DNA from: Saprospiraceae bacterium
Lineage (GTDB): Bacteria > Bacteroidota > Bacteroidia > Chitinophagales > Saprospiraceae
Length of the DNA stretch: 64,000 bases
NCBI GenBank assembly: GCA_016715465.1
Contig: JADKAA010000024.1
Location: 1,426,001-1,490,000 of the forward strand
Direction: 5' to 3'
Position 1 is the first letter of the stretch. Every line of letters begins with the position of its first letter. Shown in pieces: positions 37,770 to 46,279 of this stretch. The position numbers were made by a program, and so were the translations under genes. The notes under the pieces are model-generated. The model was given only the letters and a program-made list of their open reading frames with translations. It searched no databases and was not told where the DNA came from.

Positions 37770-38068
37770 GATCCGAATAGCTTACCTAAACCTGGCAACA
37801 TTTCCTGCATAAGTTTATTGCTTACTTCCTGCTCTGCCTTGGTAATGGAATCAAACAGCCTGCTCATATTTACGGCAAGCAGGTCTTCGAGTCTTTCTTT
37901 TTCCACCACATTTAGTAGTTCAACGGGAATGAAGACATTCGTTATCTTTCCGGCGCCATTCGCTTCCAACACAATGCCCTCCATTTCCTGGGTAATGTGG
38001 ATGTTTTTTAATTCGGCAGCCAGTTTTTCCTGAATCTGCCCTGAGTTTCCCAGAATGTCTTCCAGCAT
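37766..38068 (-). CDS. YbaB/EbfC nucleoid-associated protein
   Basis: 100 residues, usual size. Helical N-terminus (IQEKLAAELKNIHI), beta segment with GIVLEANGAGKITNVFI, and C-terminal helices ending MLPGLGKLF, all typical of YbaB. Binds DNA as a dimer. In many bacteria it follows dnaX and precedes recR; neither is here. Overlaps the T9SS protein gene by 4 bases. Confidence 0.9.
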   Translation of the reverse strand: MLEDILGNSGQIQEKLAAELKNIHITQEMEGIVLEANGAGKITNVFIPVELLNVVEKERLEDLLAVNMSRLFDSITKAEQEVSNKLMQEMLPGLGKLFGS

Positions 38069-38086
38069 GGTTAATCTATTTAAATT

Positions 38087-38968
38087 TTATTTTGGCCGGA
38101 AATTTCTCATAATTTCCTTACCAATTTTAACGGCCAGCTGCTTTTGTGTAGCTTCATCATGTGATGTATTGAAGGCGAGCAAAAATACATACTGATCTTT
38201 TATTTTCCAATGATATTTGCCTGCTTCATAACTGTAACAACCGCCGTCTCCAAGGTCATTAAAAGGTTTAAATTTGATTACTTTTTTGTCGTATGGTACT
38301 TGTTCTCCGTCCTCAATTTTACCCTTTATGACTAATTCGGGATAATCCGGGATCTCATCAGGATATGGATTGGTCATAATTTGTAACATAATGCCACCGT
38401 TTGGCTTTTTTGGATCTTCAAACCTGAAGAAGCAGGATTTTTCTGAAGGTTGTGGTTTTTTAGATCCACTTTTAATTTCGGGAAGCGCATTCAGGGCAAA
38501 AGTAGTTCCCAGATAATTCGCTGTTAACATGGTACATGGGTCTGGTATTGGCAGTAAGCCAGGACCTTTTCCGGTTTTTGTATCATCAGGAATGATGGTT
38601 GTATAGGTTTCGCTGGCTCTTTTTTTTCCAAAAAGAATCTTGTCAGCATCAGAATTGGATGAAGTAGTGACAGGGGCAGATTTTGATCCACCAGGTTGCC
38701 CGGATCCACTGGTATAAACCGTTCCTGAACCATCAGAACTTATAATATTGTCTTTGGTGTCTCCTGAATTGGTTCCGGAAGAAAAACTTCCAGATCCATT
38801 GTCAGTCATACCAGGAGTGGTGCCCGTGGCTGATTGACCAGCGCCATTCTGATTTCCTGTTCCTGAAGTAACTGCCTCATTGGTTGCCTCACCATTGGCT
38901 GGCGCATCGTTTTTACAAGCGAAAAGGGAGGCAATAAGAAGGAATAAAAAGAAAGAAAATTTTGACAT
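38087..38968 (-). CDS. predicted lipoprotein with Gly/Ser-rich linker
   Basis: 293 residues from the ATG at 38968 (MSKFSFFLFLLIASLFACKND), Cys18 lipobox; a -7 box at 38993-39000 rules out the longer frame. Residues about 20-110 are low-complexity Gly/Ser/Thr/Asn linker; the rest is a folded domain (DPCTMLTANYLGTTFALNALPEI ... CFFRFEDPKKPNGGIMLQI ... WKIKDQYVFLLAFN) with no name known to me. Confidence 0.7.
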   Translation of the reverse strand: MSKFSFFLFLLIASLFACKNDAPANGEATNEAVTSGTGNQNGAGQSATGTTPGMTDNGSGSFSSGTNSGDTKDNIISSDGSGTVYTSGSGQPGGSKSAPVTTSSNSDADKILFGKKRASETYTTIIPDDTKTGKGPGLLPIPDPCTMLTANYLGTTFALNALPEIKSGSKKPQPSEKSCFFRFEDPKKPNGGIMLQIMTNPYPDEIPDYPELVIKGKIEDGEQVPYDKKVIKFKPFNDLGDGGCYSYEAGKYHWKIKDQYVFLLAFNTSHDEATQKQLAVKIGKEIMRNFRPK

Positions 38969-38992
38969 TTTGCTAATAGTTATTTGCGGGGA

Positions 38993-39000
38993 CAAAGGTA
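38993..39000 (-). promoter_or_regulatory. -7 box TACCTTTG
   Basis: Perfect TAnnTTTG on the minus strand 24 bases upstream of the lipoprotein ATG at 38968; sets that start. Confidence 0.55.
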
Positions 39001-39068
39001 GTTATTTGACTCGTTTTAATGTAATTAAATTGGAAAATTTAACGCATATTTGCGATATAAATTATTAA

Positions 39069-39662
39069 ATGTTAAGGGAATTTAAATTTTTTGTCCTTGT
39101 TTTGCTGCTCATCTGCTTTGGGCAGTTACATGCCCAAAGATTTTTTGGCGCGGTGACGCTGGGTATCAATGCATCACAAATTGATGGCGACAATGCCGCG
39201 GGTTATCACAAGCCAGGACTAACCGGAGGTATCAAGGTGGATTATCCCGTCAACGAAGCGGTGGATATCTCTACCGAATTGCTGTACAGCAGTCGTGGCA
39301 GCAGAAGCAACAGGGATGACATCAGGATCGACCTGGATTACATCGAAATTCCGGTTTTGATTTCATTTCGGGATTGGTACATTGAAAAGGACAAATATGA
39401 CAAAGTGAGGGTTGATGGTGGAATTTCTTATGGCTACCTTTTCCGCTCCGCTTCAAATGAAAATACTATAGGCCCCTATATTGACCAACTCAAAAAGCAC
39501 GATGTAAGTCTTATAGTTGGTGCAGGTTATATGTTTTCTGCCAATTGGGGGCTCAGCTTGCGGTACACACGGTCATTGTATAAGATGCTTTCCGGAGAAA
39601 ATTTTGAACGTGGCGGACTATTGGGGTATTTTGTCACATTGCGAGGAGAATATCATTTTTAA
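39069..39662 (+). CDS. outer-membrane beta-barrel protein (PorT-like)
   Basis: 197 residues, signal peptide ending GQLHAQ. The mature part fits the Bacteroidota outer-membrane beta-barrel domain: FFGAVTLGINASQIDGDNAAGYHKPGL, then DISTELLYSSRGSRS, DYIEIPVLI and terminal LGYFVTLRGEYHF. Eight-stranded barrel expected. First of a short + strand run with the next lipoprotein 5 bases on. Confidence 0.85.
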   Translation: MLREFKFFVLVLLLICFGQLHAQRFFGAVTLGINASQIDGDNAAGYHKPGLTGGIKVDYPVNEAVDISTELLYSSRGSRSNRDDIRIDLDYIEIPVLISFRDWYIEKDKYDKVRVDGGISYGYLFRSASNENTIGPYIDQLKKHDVSLIVGAGYMFSANWGLSLRYTRSLYKMLSGENFERGGLLGYFVTLRGEYHF

Positions 39663-39667
39663 TAATC

Positions 39668-40147
39668 ATGTATACGAAAAAAATATTTTTTACCGGTTGT
39701 TTGTTTTGTCTGTTTTTTCTTTCTTCCTGTAAACAGGCCGGAGGGAATCAGACAAAGAAGACAGAAGAAAGTACTTTCATTGCGGTTTTGCCTGAAGAAA
39801 TGAAACAAAAGATGCTTATGGAAGTCGATTATATTGATTATATCTGGCATGATCTTCCGTTCAGTGTGAGTCAGGAGGAAAAGGAAGGCATAAACACCAA
39901 TATTAAGTTTATCGGACCTGAGTCTGTCAGCCAAATCCCTGCCCATTGCAAATCAATTGGTCGCAAAACGTATAACATAAAGGGCAATACCTATATGACT
40001 GCGGATGTTTATTTCTCACCAGGTTGTGCTTTTTATGTGTTTTTAGATGGAGAAAAGCCTATTTATGCCAATAAAATGACTGCTCAGGGTATAAATTTTT
40101 ATACACAGATCATCAACGCCAATTCAGCAACGAAACAGGAAAAATAG
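39668..40147 (+). CDS. predicted lipoprotein
   Basis: 159 residues; lipoprotein signal MYTKKIFFTGCLFCLFFLSSCKQAG. The body (MLMEVDYIDYIWHDLPFSVSQEE ... GCAFYVFLDGEKPIYANKMTAQGINFYTQI) is one I recognise only as a Bacteroidota type without assigned function. Five bases after the barrel gene, so an outer-membrane pair is likely. Confidence 0.7.
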   Translation: MYTKKIFFTGCLFCLFFLSSCKQAGGNQTKKTEESTFIAVLPEEMKQKMLMEVDYIDYIWHDLPFSVSQEEKEGINTNIKFIGPESVSQIPAHCKSIGRKTYNIKGNTYMTADVYFSPGCAFYVFLDGEKPIYANKMTAQGINFYTQIINANSATKQEK

Positions 40148-40182
40148 TATCTTCGGGAGATAAAGTTCCATAAGATTCGCCT

Positions 40183-41094
40183 GTGAGAATAGCTGCGGTT
40201 GACCTGGGTTCCAATACCTTTCATTTGCTGATTGTTGAAACAACCGGAAGGGCTCCACTTGTCGAAATTTTCAGAGAACGTGTTTTTGTAGGCCTGGGAG
40301 ATGGCGGTATTGAGCTGCTTGAGGAAGAGGCCATAGAAAGGGGCTTGCAGGCATGTAGTTCCTTTCGCAAAGCTATGGATTTCTATACAGTAAATAAGGT
40401 GCGTGTAACGGGTACGGCAGCATTACGGGTAGCACAAAACAGCCTTGTTTTCCGTGAACGTGCTGAGTCTATTTTAGGGGTTGGAATTGATGTGATTGAC
40501 GGCATTGAGGAAGCACGACTCATCTTTGAAGGGGTTAAATTATTATCTGCACTCGATGAGCCCGCCCTGCTTGTGGATATTGGTGGAGGAAGCACAGAAT
40601 TTATCATTGTGCAAAATGGACATCTTAAATGGTCCGGTAGTTATAAGCTGGGTGTAGGGGTGATGCATGCGGCATATCACCTAAATGAGCCCATTGGCCT
40701 GGATCAGGAAATGAAATTGAGGGAACACATTAAATTAACACTGTCTCCGTTACAGGAGGCGATCATAAAAATGCCCGTTGATATCCTCATTGGCGCCTCA
40801 GGTTCATTTGAAGTACTGGAAAGTATGAGTGGGCAAAGATCAAAAAGAGATGAACTGAATGAAATTAAACCTGATAAGGTTCGAAATATGGTGCAGACGA
40901 TTATTCATAGTGACCTTAATCAAAGAATATTACTGCCTGGTATGCCCGCACAAAGGGTTAAACTTATTGTGGTAGCGATGATTCTTATCGATGAGATTCT
41001 CAATTTTACTGGCAAGGTGCGGATTCAGGTGACTCCATATGCTTTAAAGGAAGGCGTTATTGCTGAATTTGTCAGGAAATGGGAAAATGGCTAA
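40183..41094 (+). CDS. Ppx/GppA exopolyphosphatase-type phosphatase
   Basis: 303 residues, GTG start (MRIAAVDLGSNTFHLLIVE). The two phosphate-binding loops of the ASKHA fold are seen: AAVDLGSNTFHLLIVE and LLVDIGGGSTEFIIVQ; IDGIEEARLIF and GASGSFEVLESM are conserved blocks. Hydrolyses polyphosphate and/or pppGpp. About the short single-domain length. No ppk adjacent. Confidence 0.93.
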   Translation: MRIAAVDLGSNTFHLLIVETTGRAPLVEIFRERVFVGLGDGGIELLEEEAIERGLQACSSFRKAMDFYTVNKVRVTGTAALRVAQNSLVFRERAESILGVGIDVIDGIEEARLIFEGVKLLSALDEPALLVDIGGGSTEFIIVQNGHLKWSGSYKLGVGVMHAAYHLNEPIGLDQEMKLREHIKLTLSPLQEAIIKMPVDILIGASGSFEVLESMSGQRSKRDELNEIKPDKVRNMVQTIIHSDLNQRILLPGMPAQRVKLIVVAMILIDEILNFTGKVRIQVTPYALKEGVIAEFVRKWENG

Positions 41095-41119
41095 AGATAT
41101 TTGTTTGCCCAAAACAAGG

Positions 41120-42595
41120 TCAGGCTTTTTCCCACCTTATTTTTTTGGAAAGATCCAGGGGAATAAGGATGGATTGCCTGTTGGCTATCACTTCAATTCC
41201 GTTTTCATCGATCTTTTTAATTTGAAATATCGTTTTAGGCATCAGGCCAAGTTCCCATAAAGCAGATTCAATCTCCTGATGAAGTTGGATCGATGAGATT
41301 TTGCCACGGTCTTGGGGTCTCATCCGAAACATGGAGACGGGATCAACATCTGGTTTTGGCGGAATGGGTGAACCATGGGGATCGGTCTGGGGAAAACCAA
41401 GTTGCTGGTCTATTTCATCCAGGTCTGCCTGGGTAAGGTGGTGTTCCAATCTTTCAGCATCGTCGTGAATCTGATCTGTCTGCAGTCCCATGTCGCTTAC
41501 CTGATAAGATTCCCATAGCCTGTGGGCTCTAATAAGTTCTGAAGCTTTATGATTGCCTTTCACTGTGAGTTGACCTTCTGCGGTGACAAGGTTTTGTTTG
41601 ATTAAATCTTTGATGTTTGACCTTACTGCTTGAATGGATAAATTTAAAGAAGCGGCCATTGTATCATCATTGTGATTTTTTCCTTTATGTGCCAGGAATT
41701 TGATGATGTCCTCGCCCACGATTCTTGAACGCTGTTTCTTTTGTCTCCACCATTTAGCAATTAAGCCGCGCTCCGGAGCGGCTATGGCGGTCATAAAAAA
41801 CAACAGGGTAGAAACTACAACCATGGCCGGCCCGGGGGTTGTATCGATGGCAATGGCGAGCACCAATCCTGCAATGGCCGACATAATGCCCAACAGGGCT
41901 GAAATCCAAAGTATGGTTCTTAATTTGTGGGACAGAAGCATGGCGGTAGAAGCAGGCGTAATCAGCATGGCCACTACCAGAATAACCCCGACTGACCGCA
42001 AGGCAGCCACAACTGCAAAGGAAAGCATCAACATCAGAAAATAGTGAATTGTCTGGGTAGATATACCCATCGTTTCTGCTATGATGGGTTGAAAAGTGGT
42101 GATGAAAAAATAGCGGTAAAAAAGGAGAATGGAAGCAATGGTGTAAGCCATTACAATGGCACTCAGTACAATGTCTTCGTTCGAAATACCAAGCACATTT
42201 CCAAACAGAAAGTCTTTGAGGTCGAGATGATTGCCCTGACTGTTGTTTAACCTGGATATGCCCATTACGCCAAGAGAAAACATAGCTGTAAATACAATGC
42301 CAATGGCTGCATCGTTTTTTGTCTTAACATTATGCTGGATCCAGGTGATGGCAAGGGCCGTAATGATGCCAGCTACCACCGATCCTGCAAAAAAGCCAAG
42401 CGTCGAGTAGCCAACGAGCATAAATGCCACATATATTCCCGGTAAAATTGAGTGAGAGAGTGCATCTCCGATAAGCGACATATTACGCAGTACAATAAAA
42501 CAGCCCAATAAACCGCAACTTGTACCTACCAACATAGAGGTAATCAGAGCCCTGATGGCCCATTCTGTACCTAACGTATGAAGTAAATCGCTCAA
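41120..42595 (-). CDS. metal ABC transporter permease fused to DtxR/MntR-type regulator
   Basis: 491 residues, TTG start. Residues 1-280 are an ABC-3 family permease (GCFIVLRNMSLIGDALSHSILPG ... VGVILVVAMLITPASTAMLLSHKLRT) for manganese, zinc or iron. Residues about 300-490 are a DtxR-type module: winged helix (MAASLNLSIQAVRSNIKDLIKQNLVTAE), metal-dimerisation helix (HRLWESYQVSDMGLQTDQIHDDAERLEHHL) and the typical FPQTDPHGSPIP, then an SH3-like tail. No ATPase or solute-binding gene lies next to it. A -7 box and an operator-like palindrome lie directly upstream (42613-42664), consistent with metal-dependent self-repression by a membrane-tethered regulator. Confidence 0.93.
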   Translation of the reverse strand: MSDLLHTLGTEWAIRALITSMLVGTSCGLLGCFIVLRNMSLIGDALSHSILPGIYVAFMLVGYSTLGFFAGSVVAGIITALAITWIQHNVKTKNDAAIGIVFTAMFSLGVMGISRLNNSQGNHLDLKDFLFGNVLGISNEDIVLSAIVMAYTIASILLFYRYFFITTFQPIIAETMGISTQTIHYFLMLMLSFAVVAALRSVGVILVVAMLITPASTAMLLSHKLRTILWISALLGIMSAIAGLVLAIAIDTTPGPAMVVVSTLLFFMTAIAAPERGLIAKWWRQKKQRSRIVGEDIIKFLAHKGKNHNDDTMAASLNLSIQAVRSNIKDLIKQNLVTAEGQLTVKGNHKASELIRAHRLWESYQVSDMGLQTDQIHDDAERLEHHLTQADLDEIDQQLGFPQTDPHGSPIPPKPDVDPVSMFRMRPQDRGKISSIQLHQEIESALWELGLMPKTIFQIKKIDENGIEVIANRQSILIPLDLSKKIRWEKA

Positions 42596-42612
42596 TGCAT
42601 AAAATTATTACT

Positions 42613-42620
42613 CAAAGGTA
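42613..42620 (-). promoter_or_regulatory. -7 box TACCTTTG of permease-DtxR gene
   Basis: Perfect TAnnTTTG on the minus strand, 17 bases before the TTG start; leader expected to be about 10 bases. Confidence 0.6.
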
Positions 42621-42635
42621 ATACTTTAAGGCCTA

Positions 42636-42664
42636 TCTAAAAAATTAATTTAGACTAATCTAAA
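42636..42664. promoter_or_regulatory. DtxR/MntR-type operator
   Basis: Palindrome TTTAGACTAATCTAAA at 42649-42664 (six-base arms TTTAGA/TCTAAA), resembling DtxR-family boxes of the TTAGG-n-CCTAA type. A further half-site TCTAAA at 42636-42641 forms a second inverted pair with the TTTAGA arm. They lie just upstream of the -7 box, overlapping the expected -33 region. The DtxR module of the gene itself is the obvious ligand. Confidence 0.6.
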
Positions 42665-42686
42665 AAATAATTCAAAAACTAATAAA

Positions 42687-43031
42687 TTATTTAATTCGAT
42701 TGAGCAAGTCGTCAATGCGGTACATTTCGTCCAGCGTGTCGTCAATGAACACAAAGAGCTCAGGAATTCGCCTGATTTGATTTTTAATTCGATGGGCAAG
42801 GTGTTGTTTTAGCGGATGGAGGTTTTCTTCAATCTTCATCAAGACATCTTCTTTATTCGGTGCCCCATAAACACTTACATAAATTTTAACCTGAGACTGG
42901 TCGGGGCTGATGATGGCCTTAGTTACAGAGACAAGGACATCTCCGTATATATATCTGCCTTCCTGCTGAAGGACCAGGCTGAAATTGCGCTTGATCAATT
43001 CTCCCAGTTGAAGTTGCCTTTTGGTTTCCAT
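42687..43031 (-). CDS. rbfA: ribosome-binding factor A
   Basis: 114 residues from the ATG at 43031 (METKRQLQLGELIKRNFSLVL); the longer frame adds a non-homologous 17 residues. KH-like fold with ILISPDQ-type strand (AIISPDQSQVKIYVSVYG), LRRIPELFVFIDDTLDEMYRIDDLL typical C-terminus. Binds the 30S subunit during 16S rRNA maturation and cold adaptation. Between coaX and the permease gene, same strand. Confidence 0.94.
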   Translation of the reverse strand: METKRQLQLGELIKRNFSLVLQQEGRYIYGDVLVSVTKAIISPDQSQVKIYVSVYGAPNKEDVLMKIEENLHPLKQHLAHRIKNQIRRIPELFVFIDDTLDEMYRIDDLLNRIK

Positions 43032-43112
43032 AATGATTGTTTTATATAGCTTATAAATGGATTTTATTCTATTTAAGTTCATTCACTTTTAAAACAGACA
43101 ATGAAATTGATT

Positions 43113-43883
43113 TCATAAGGTATTGAAGAAGTTTCCTATCAGGTAAATGCCTTCAATGGTGAGATTTTTTTCCCTTTTATCGAGCAGTAATGTGATGTTG
43201 GTCGCGGCCTCCGATAACCCTCCGGTAGCTATAGTCAGGTATGACTCCTCCAGTTCTGCCTGGATTCTGTCAATCAGATGACCAACCAGCCCCTCATAAC
43301 CAATGAGGATTCCGGCCTGAATGGCCATTGAAGTGCTTTGTCCGATGGCGGAAGACGGCCTTGCCAGGTTTACCAGCGGCAGTTGTGCTGTTTGGGCCGA
43401 CAGGGAAGCGAAAGCTGTTTTAATGCCGGGTGCTATGGTCACACCCCGGATTCCTTCGCCTGGATGTACAACCGTAAAAGTGAGCGCGGTTCCGAAATCG
43501 ACTACAATACAAGGCCTTCCGTATAACTTGACCGCAGCATAAGCATTGGCTACCAGGTCGGTACCAATTTCATTGGCATGGGGTACAGGCAGATCGAGCT
43601 GTTTCAAGTGAATTGGTCCGATGATCATGGGGGTTAATCCTGTAACCTCACTTATGGCATTTTTTATTTTTTCATTATTATCCGGAACCACCGAAGATAC
43701 AGTGATGGACTTTATGGCATTGGGTTGAACATCCCATTCCAGTAACAAATTGGAAAAACCGCTTTCATAATATCTTTGGGGTTGGTTGTCTTTGGATTCA
43801 TAGCGAAAAATATGAGACCATTCTCCGTTTTTTCGGATTGCCAGTACAATGTTGCTGTTTCCAATGTCAATGACCAGATCCAT
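43113..43883 (-). CDS. coaX: type III pantothenate kinase
   Basis: 256 residues from the ATG at 43883 (MDLVIDIGNSNIVLAI). Phosphorylates pantothenate, first step of CoA synthesis; CoaX enzymes need a monovalent cation and resist feedback by CoA. Seen motifs: DIGNSNIVLAI, GTDLVANAYAAVKLYG, VVDFGTALTFTVV, GVTIAPGIKTAFASL. The longer frame to 43970 adds 29 unlike residues. Divergent from the DUF6495 gene. Confidence 0.94.
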   Translation of the reverse strand: MDLVIDIGNSNIVLAIRKNGEWSHIFRYESKDNQPQRYYESGFSNLLLEWDVQPNAIKSITVSSVVPDNNEKIKNAISEVTGLTPMIIGPIHLKQLDLPVPHANEIGTDLVANAYAAVKLYGRPCIVVDFGTALTFTVVHPGEGIRGVTIAPGIKTAFASLSAQTAQLPLVNLARPSSAIGQSTSMAIQAGILIGYEGLVGHLIDRIQAELEESYLTIATGGLSEAATNITLLLDKREKNLTIEGIYLIGNFFNTL

Positions 43884-44009
43884 GGTTTGCTTTTGTTTTT
43901 TCACTGCAAACCAAGTGCCACAAGGCAATTTTTCTTTTATCCCAGGCAAATTCATTCCCGCACTCTGCAATTTACTTTGTTTTTCATAGTTTTACCCGGA
44001 AAAAGAACC

Positions 44010-44431
44010 ATGGTTTTCAGACTGCTGACCGAAGACGAGCTGGTGCCACTTGAAAAGGATTTTGTGCTTTTTTGGCAAGTGAAGGCATTGATGCACAGAC
44101 ATGGCAATGCATTAAATTAGAAGAGCCCAACAAATTGGAGCTTCTTGTTTCCTCATTTTCAGATGGGGTATGGCGTAAGATCTTCTCAAATCAAAAGTAT
44201 ATGCGCCATGAAACGGAAGAATTTATATTTCTTTTTGATTTTCAGGAAAATAGTCGGGAAGTTCTAAGAATATCAAAGCAGACGCCAAATGAAATTGGGC
44301 ATCAGGTCACTCCGTATCGAAGGGAACGAGCAAGAGAAATGTTTGAAGCAGCAGAAGCTGGAGCCTGCTTTTCTAGCGGGCAAGACTTCAAACAAGCCTG
44401 CCTCCTGTGGGCAAGTGGTCAAAAACCATAA
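44010..44431 (+). CDS. DUF6495-like protein, one-base frameshift
   Basis: From the ATG at 44010: MVFRLLTEDELVPLEKDFVLF, then the frame is lost at a run of six T's (44068-44073). With seven T's it continues LASEGIDAQTWQCIKLEEPNKLELLVSSFSDGVWRKIF to 44431, giving an intact protein of 140 residues like a conserved Bacteroidota family of unknown function (acidic N-helix, TEDEL start, FSD motif). Homopolymer error is the likely cause. Confidence 0.7.
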
Positions 44432-44485
44432 TGCAGGATTGGGTATAAAAATGTAAAATCATATTTCGATAAAGGTAAAAGAGGT

Positions 44486-44493
44486 TATCTTTG
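44486..44493 (+). promoter_or_regulatory. -7 box TATCTTTG
   Basis: Perfect TAnnTTTG 40 bases upstream of the acyl-CoA dehydrogenase start. Confidence 0.6.
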
Positions 44494-44533
44494 TGCCTTA
44501 AAATTATCATCAGTAAAAAGCCACTACCAAGCC

Positions 44534-45724
44534 ATGCATAAATCAGTAAAAACAGATCAGTATACCCATCACGATTACTTTGCCATTGATGAATTGCTCA
44601 GCGATGAACATTTAATGGCCCGGGATGCAGTACAGCAATGGGTGAAAGCCGAAGTTAGTCCAATTATAGAAGATTATGCCCATAAGGCCCAATGTCCGAC
44701 CCATCTCTTTAAAGGACTGGCTGAAATTGGTGCCTTTGGTCCCAGCCTTCCGGCAGAATACGGAGGAGGAGGTATGGATGAGATTTCATACGGCATCATA
44801 ATGCAGGAGCTTGAACGAGGGGATTCGGGCATTCGCTCTATGGCTTCAGTCCAGGGCTCTCTGGTCATGTTTCCCATTTATAAATTTGGGTCTGAAGAGC
44901 AAAGGAAAAAATACCTTCCTAAGTTGGGAAATGGTGATTTTATAGGCTGTTTTGGACTCACAGAACCTGACTTTGGATCAAACCCCTCCGGTATGGCTAC
45001 CCATGTGGTCGATGACGGTGACAGCTACATTCTGAATGGATCGAAAATGTGGATCACCAACAGTCCTTTGGCAGATTTGGCCGTGGTTTGGGCAAAAGAC
45101 CAGGAAGGCGAGATTTTGGGTATGATTGTTGAAAAGGATGCCAAGGGGTTTTCTGCACCTGAAATTCATGGAAAATGGTCGCTGAGGGCATCCATCACCG
45201 GAGAATTGGTTTTTGAAGATGTACGTGTACCCAAATCACAGGTTTTGCCCAATGTAAGGGGCATAAAGGGGCCGCTTTCCTGTCTGAGCAAGGCAAGGTA
45301 TGGTATCGCGTGGGGCGCCATGGGTGCTGCGTTGGACTGTTATGACAGCGCGCTCAGGTATGCTAAAGAACGTATCCAGTTTGACAGACCGATAGGAGGC
45401 TTTCAGCTAACGCAAAAAAAACTGGCCGAGATGATTACAGAAATAGCCAAAGCACAGCTCATGTCCTGGAGATTGGGCTCGCTGGCAAACGCCGGAAAAG
45501 CAACACCTGCTCAGATTTCCATGGCAAAAAGAAATAATGTCATGATGGCACTTACGGTCGCCAGGGAGGCACGCCAAATCCATGGGGGTATGGGCATCAC
45601 CAACGAATATCCGATCATGCGCCACATGATGAATCTGGAAACAGTTTTGACCTATGAGGGCACACATGACATACACCTGTTGATCACGGGCATGGATGTC
45701 ACCGGCTTAAATGCATTTAAATAA
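44534..45724 (+). CDS. glutaryl-CoA dehydrogenase-like acyl-CoA dehydrogenase
   Basis: 396 residues. FAD flavoenzyme feeding electrons to ETF. FGLTEPDFGSNPSGMATH, LNGSKMWITNSPLADLAVVWA and KWSLRASITGELVFEDVRVP follow glutaryl-CoA dehydrogenase rather than short-chain enzymes; the catalytic Glu is in TYEGTHDIHLL. Glutaryl-CoA dehydrogenase decarboxylates and dehydrogenates glutaryl-CoA to crotonyl-CoA in lysine/tryptophan breakdown. It has its own promoter; the ETF genes are at 2.7-4.5 kb. Confidence 0.93.
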   Translation: MHKSVKTDQYTHHDYFAIDELLSDEHLMARDAVQQWVKAEVSPIIEDYAHKAQCPTHLFKGLAEIGAFGPSLPAEYGGGGMDEISYGIIMQELERGDSGIRSMASVQGSLVMFPIYKFGSEEQRKKYLPKLGNGDFIGCFGLTEPDFGSNPSGMATHVVDDGDSYILNGSKMWITNSPLADLAVVWAKDQEGEILGMIVEKDAKGFSAPEIHGKWSLRASITGELVFEDVRVPKSQVLPNVRGIKGPLSCLSKARYGIAWGAMGAALDCYDSALRYAKERIQFDRPIGGFQLTQKKLAEMITEIAKAQLMSWRLGSLANAGKATPAQISMAKRNNVMMALTVAREARQIHGGMGITNEYPIMRHMMNLETVLTYEGTHDIHLLITGMDVTGLNAFK

Positions 45725-45739
45725 GGACAGATACCCAAA

Positions 45740-46261
45740 ATGGTGCTTACAGTTGATACAGAATCAAACTTCTCACTACGGCCATTTAACCTCGATGATG
45801 CGGTTACGCTTTCGGGATACGCCAATAATGTCAATGTTGCCAAATTTCTTAACGATGCATTTCCGCACCCATATGCGGAAGAAGATGCCCGTAAATTTAT
45901 AGACTATGCCATGTCCGGAGATCCAATCCACATCTTCGCCATCGACATTGACGGAGGGGCTTCAGGTGGTATGGGTATCCACCCTCAACAGGACATCATG
46001 CGAAAAAATGCGGAATTGGGTTACTGGCTGGCGCAACCTTTCTGGGGACAAGGCATCATTACATCGCTTATTCCACTCATTGTGAAATACGGTTTCGAAT
46101 ACTTTGACATCGACAGGATTTATGCAAGACCGTTTGGCAACAACCCCGCCTCACAAAGGGTATTGGAAAAATGTGGATTTCAACTTGAGGCAAGGATCCA
46201 GGGAAATATTTACAAGCAGGGTGAAGTCCTGGATGAACTCATCTATGCCATCAGGCGATAA
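45740..46261 (+). CDS. GNAT family N-acetyltransferase
   Basis: 173 residues. RimJ/RimL-like: LRPFNLDDAVTLSGYANN start, ELGYWLAQPFWGQGIITSLIPLIVKYGF acetyl-CoA loop, and RPFGNNPASQRVLEKCGFQLEARI. Acetylates an N-terminus or small amine; substrate unknown. 15 bases after the acyl-CoA dehydrogenase gene, probably in one transcript. Confidence 0.9.
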   Translation: MVLTVDTESNFSLRPFNLDDAVTLSGYANNVNVAKFLNDAFPHPYAEEDARKFIDYAMSGDPIHIFAIDIDGGASGGMGIHPQQDIMRKNAELGYWLAQPFWGQGIITSLIPLIVKYGFEYFDIDRIYARPFGNNPASQRVLEKCGFQLEARIQGNIYKQGEVLDELIYAIRR

Positions 46262-46279
46262 CCAAACTGTATATTGTAT

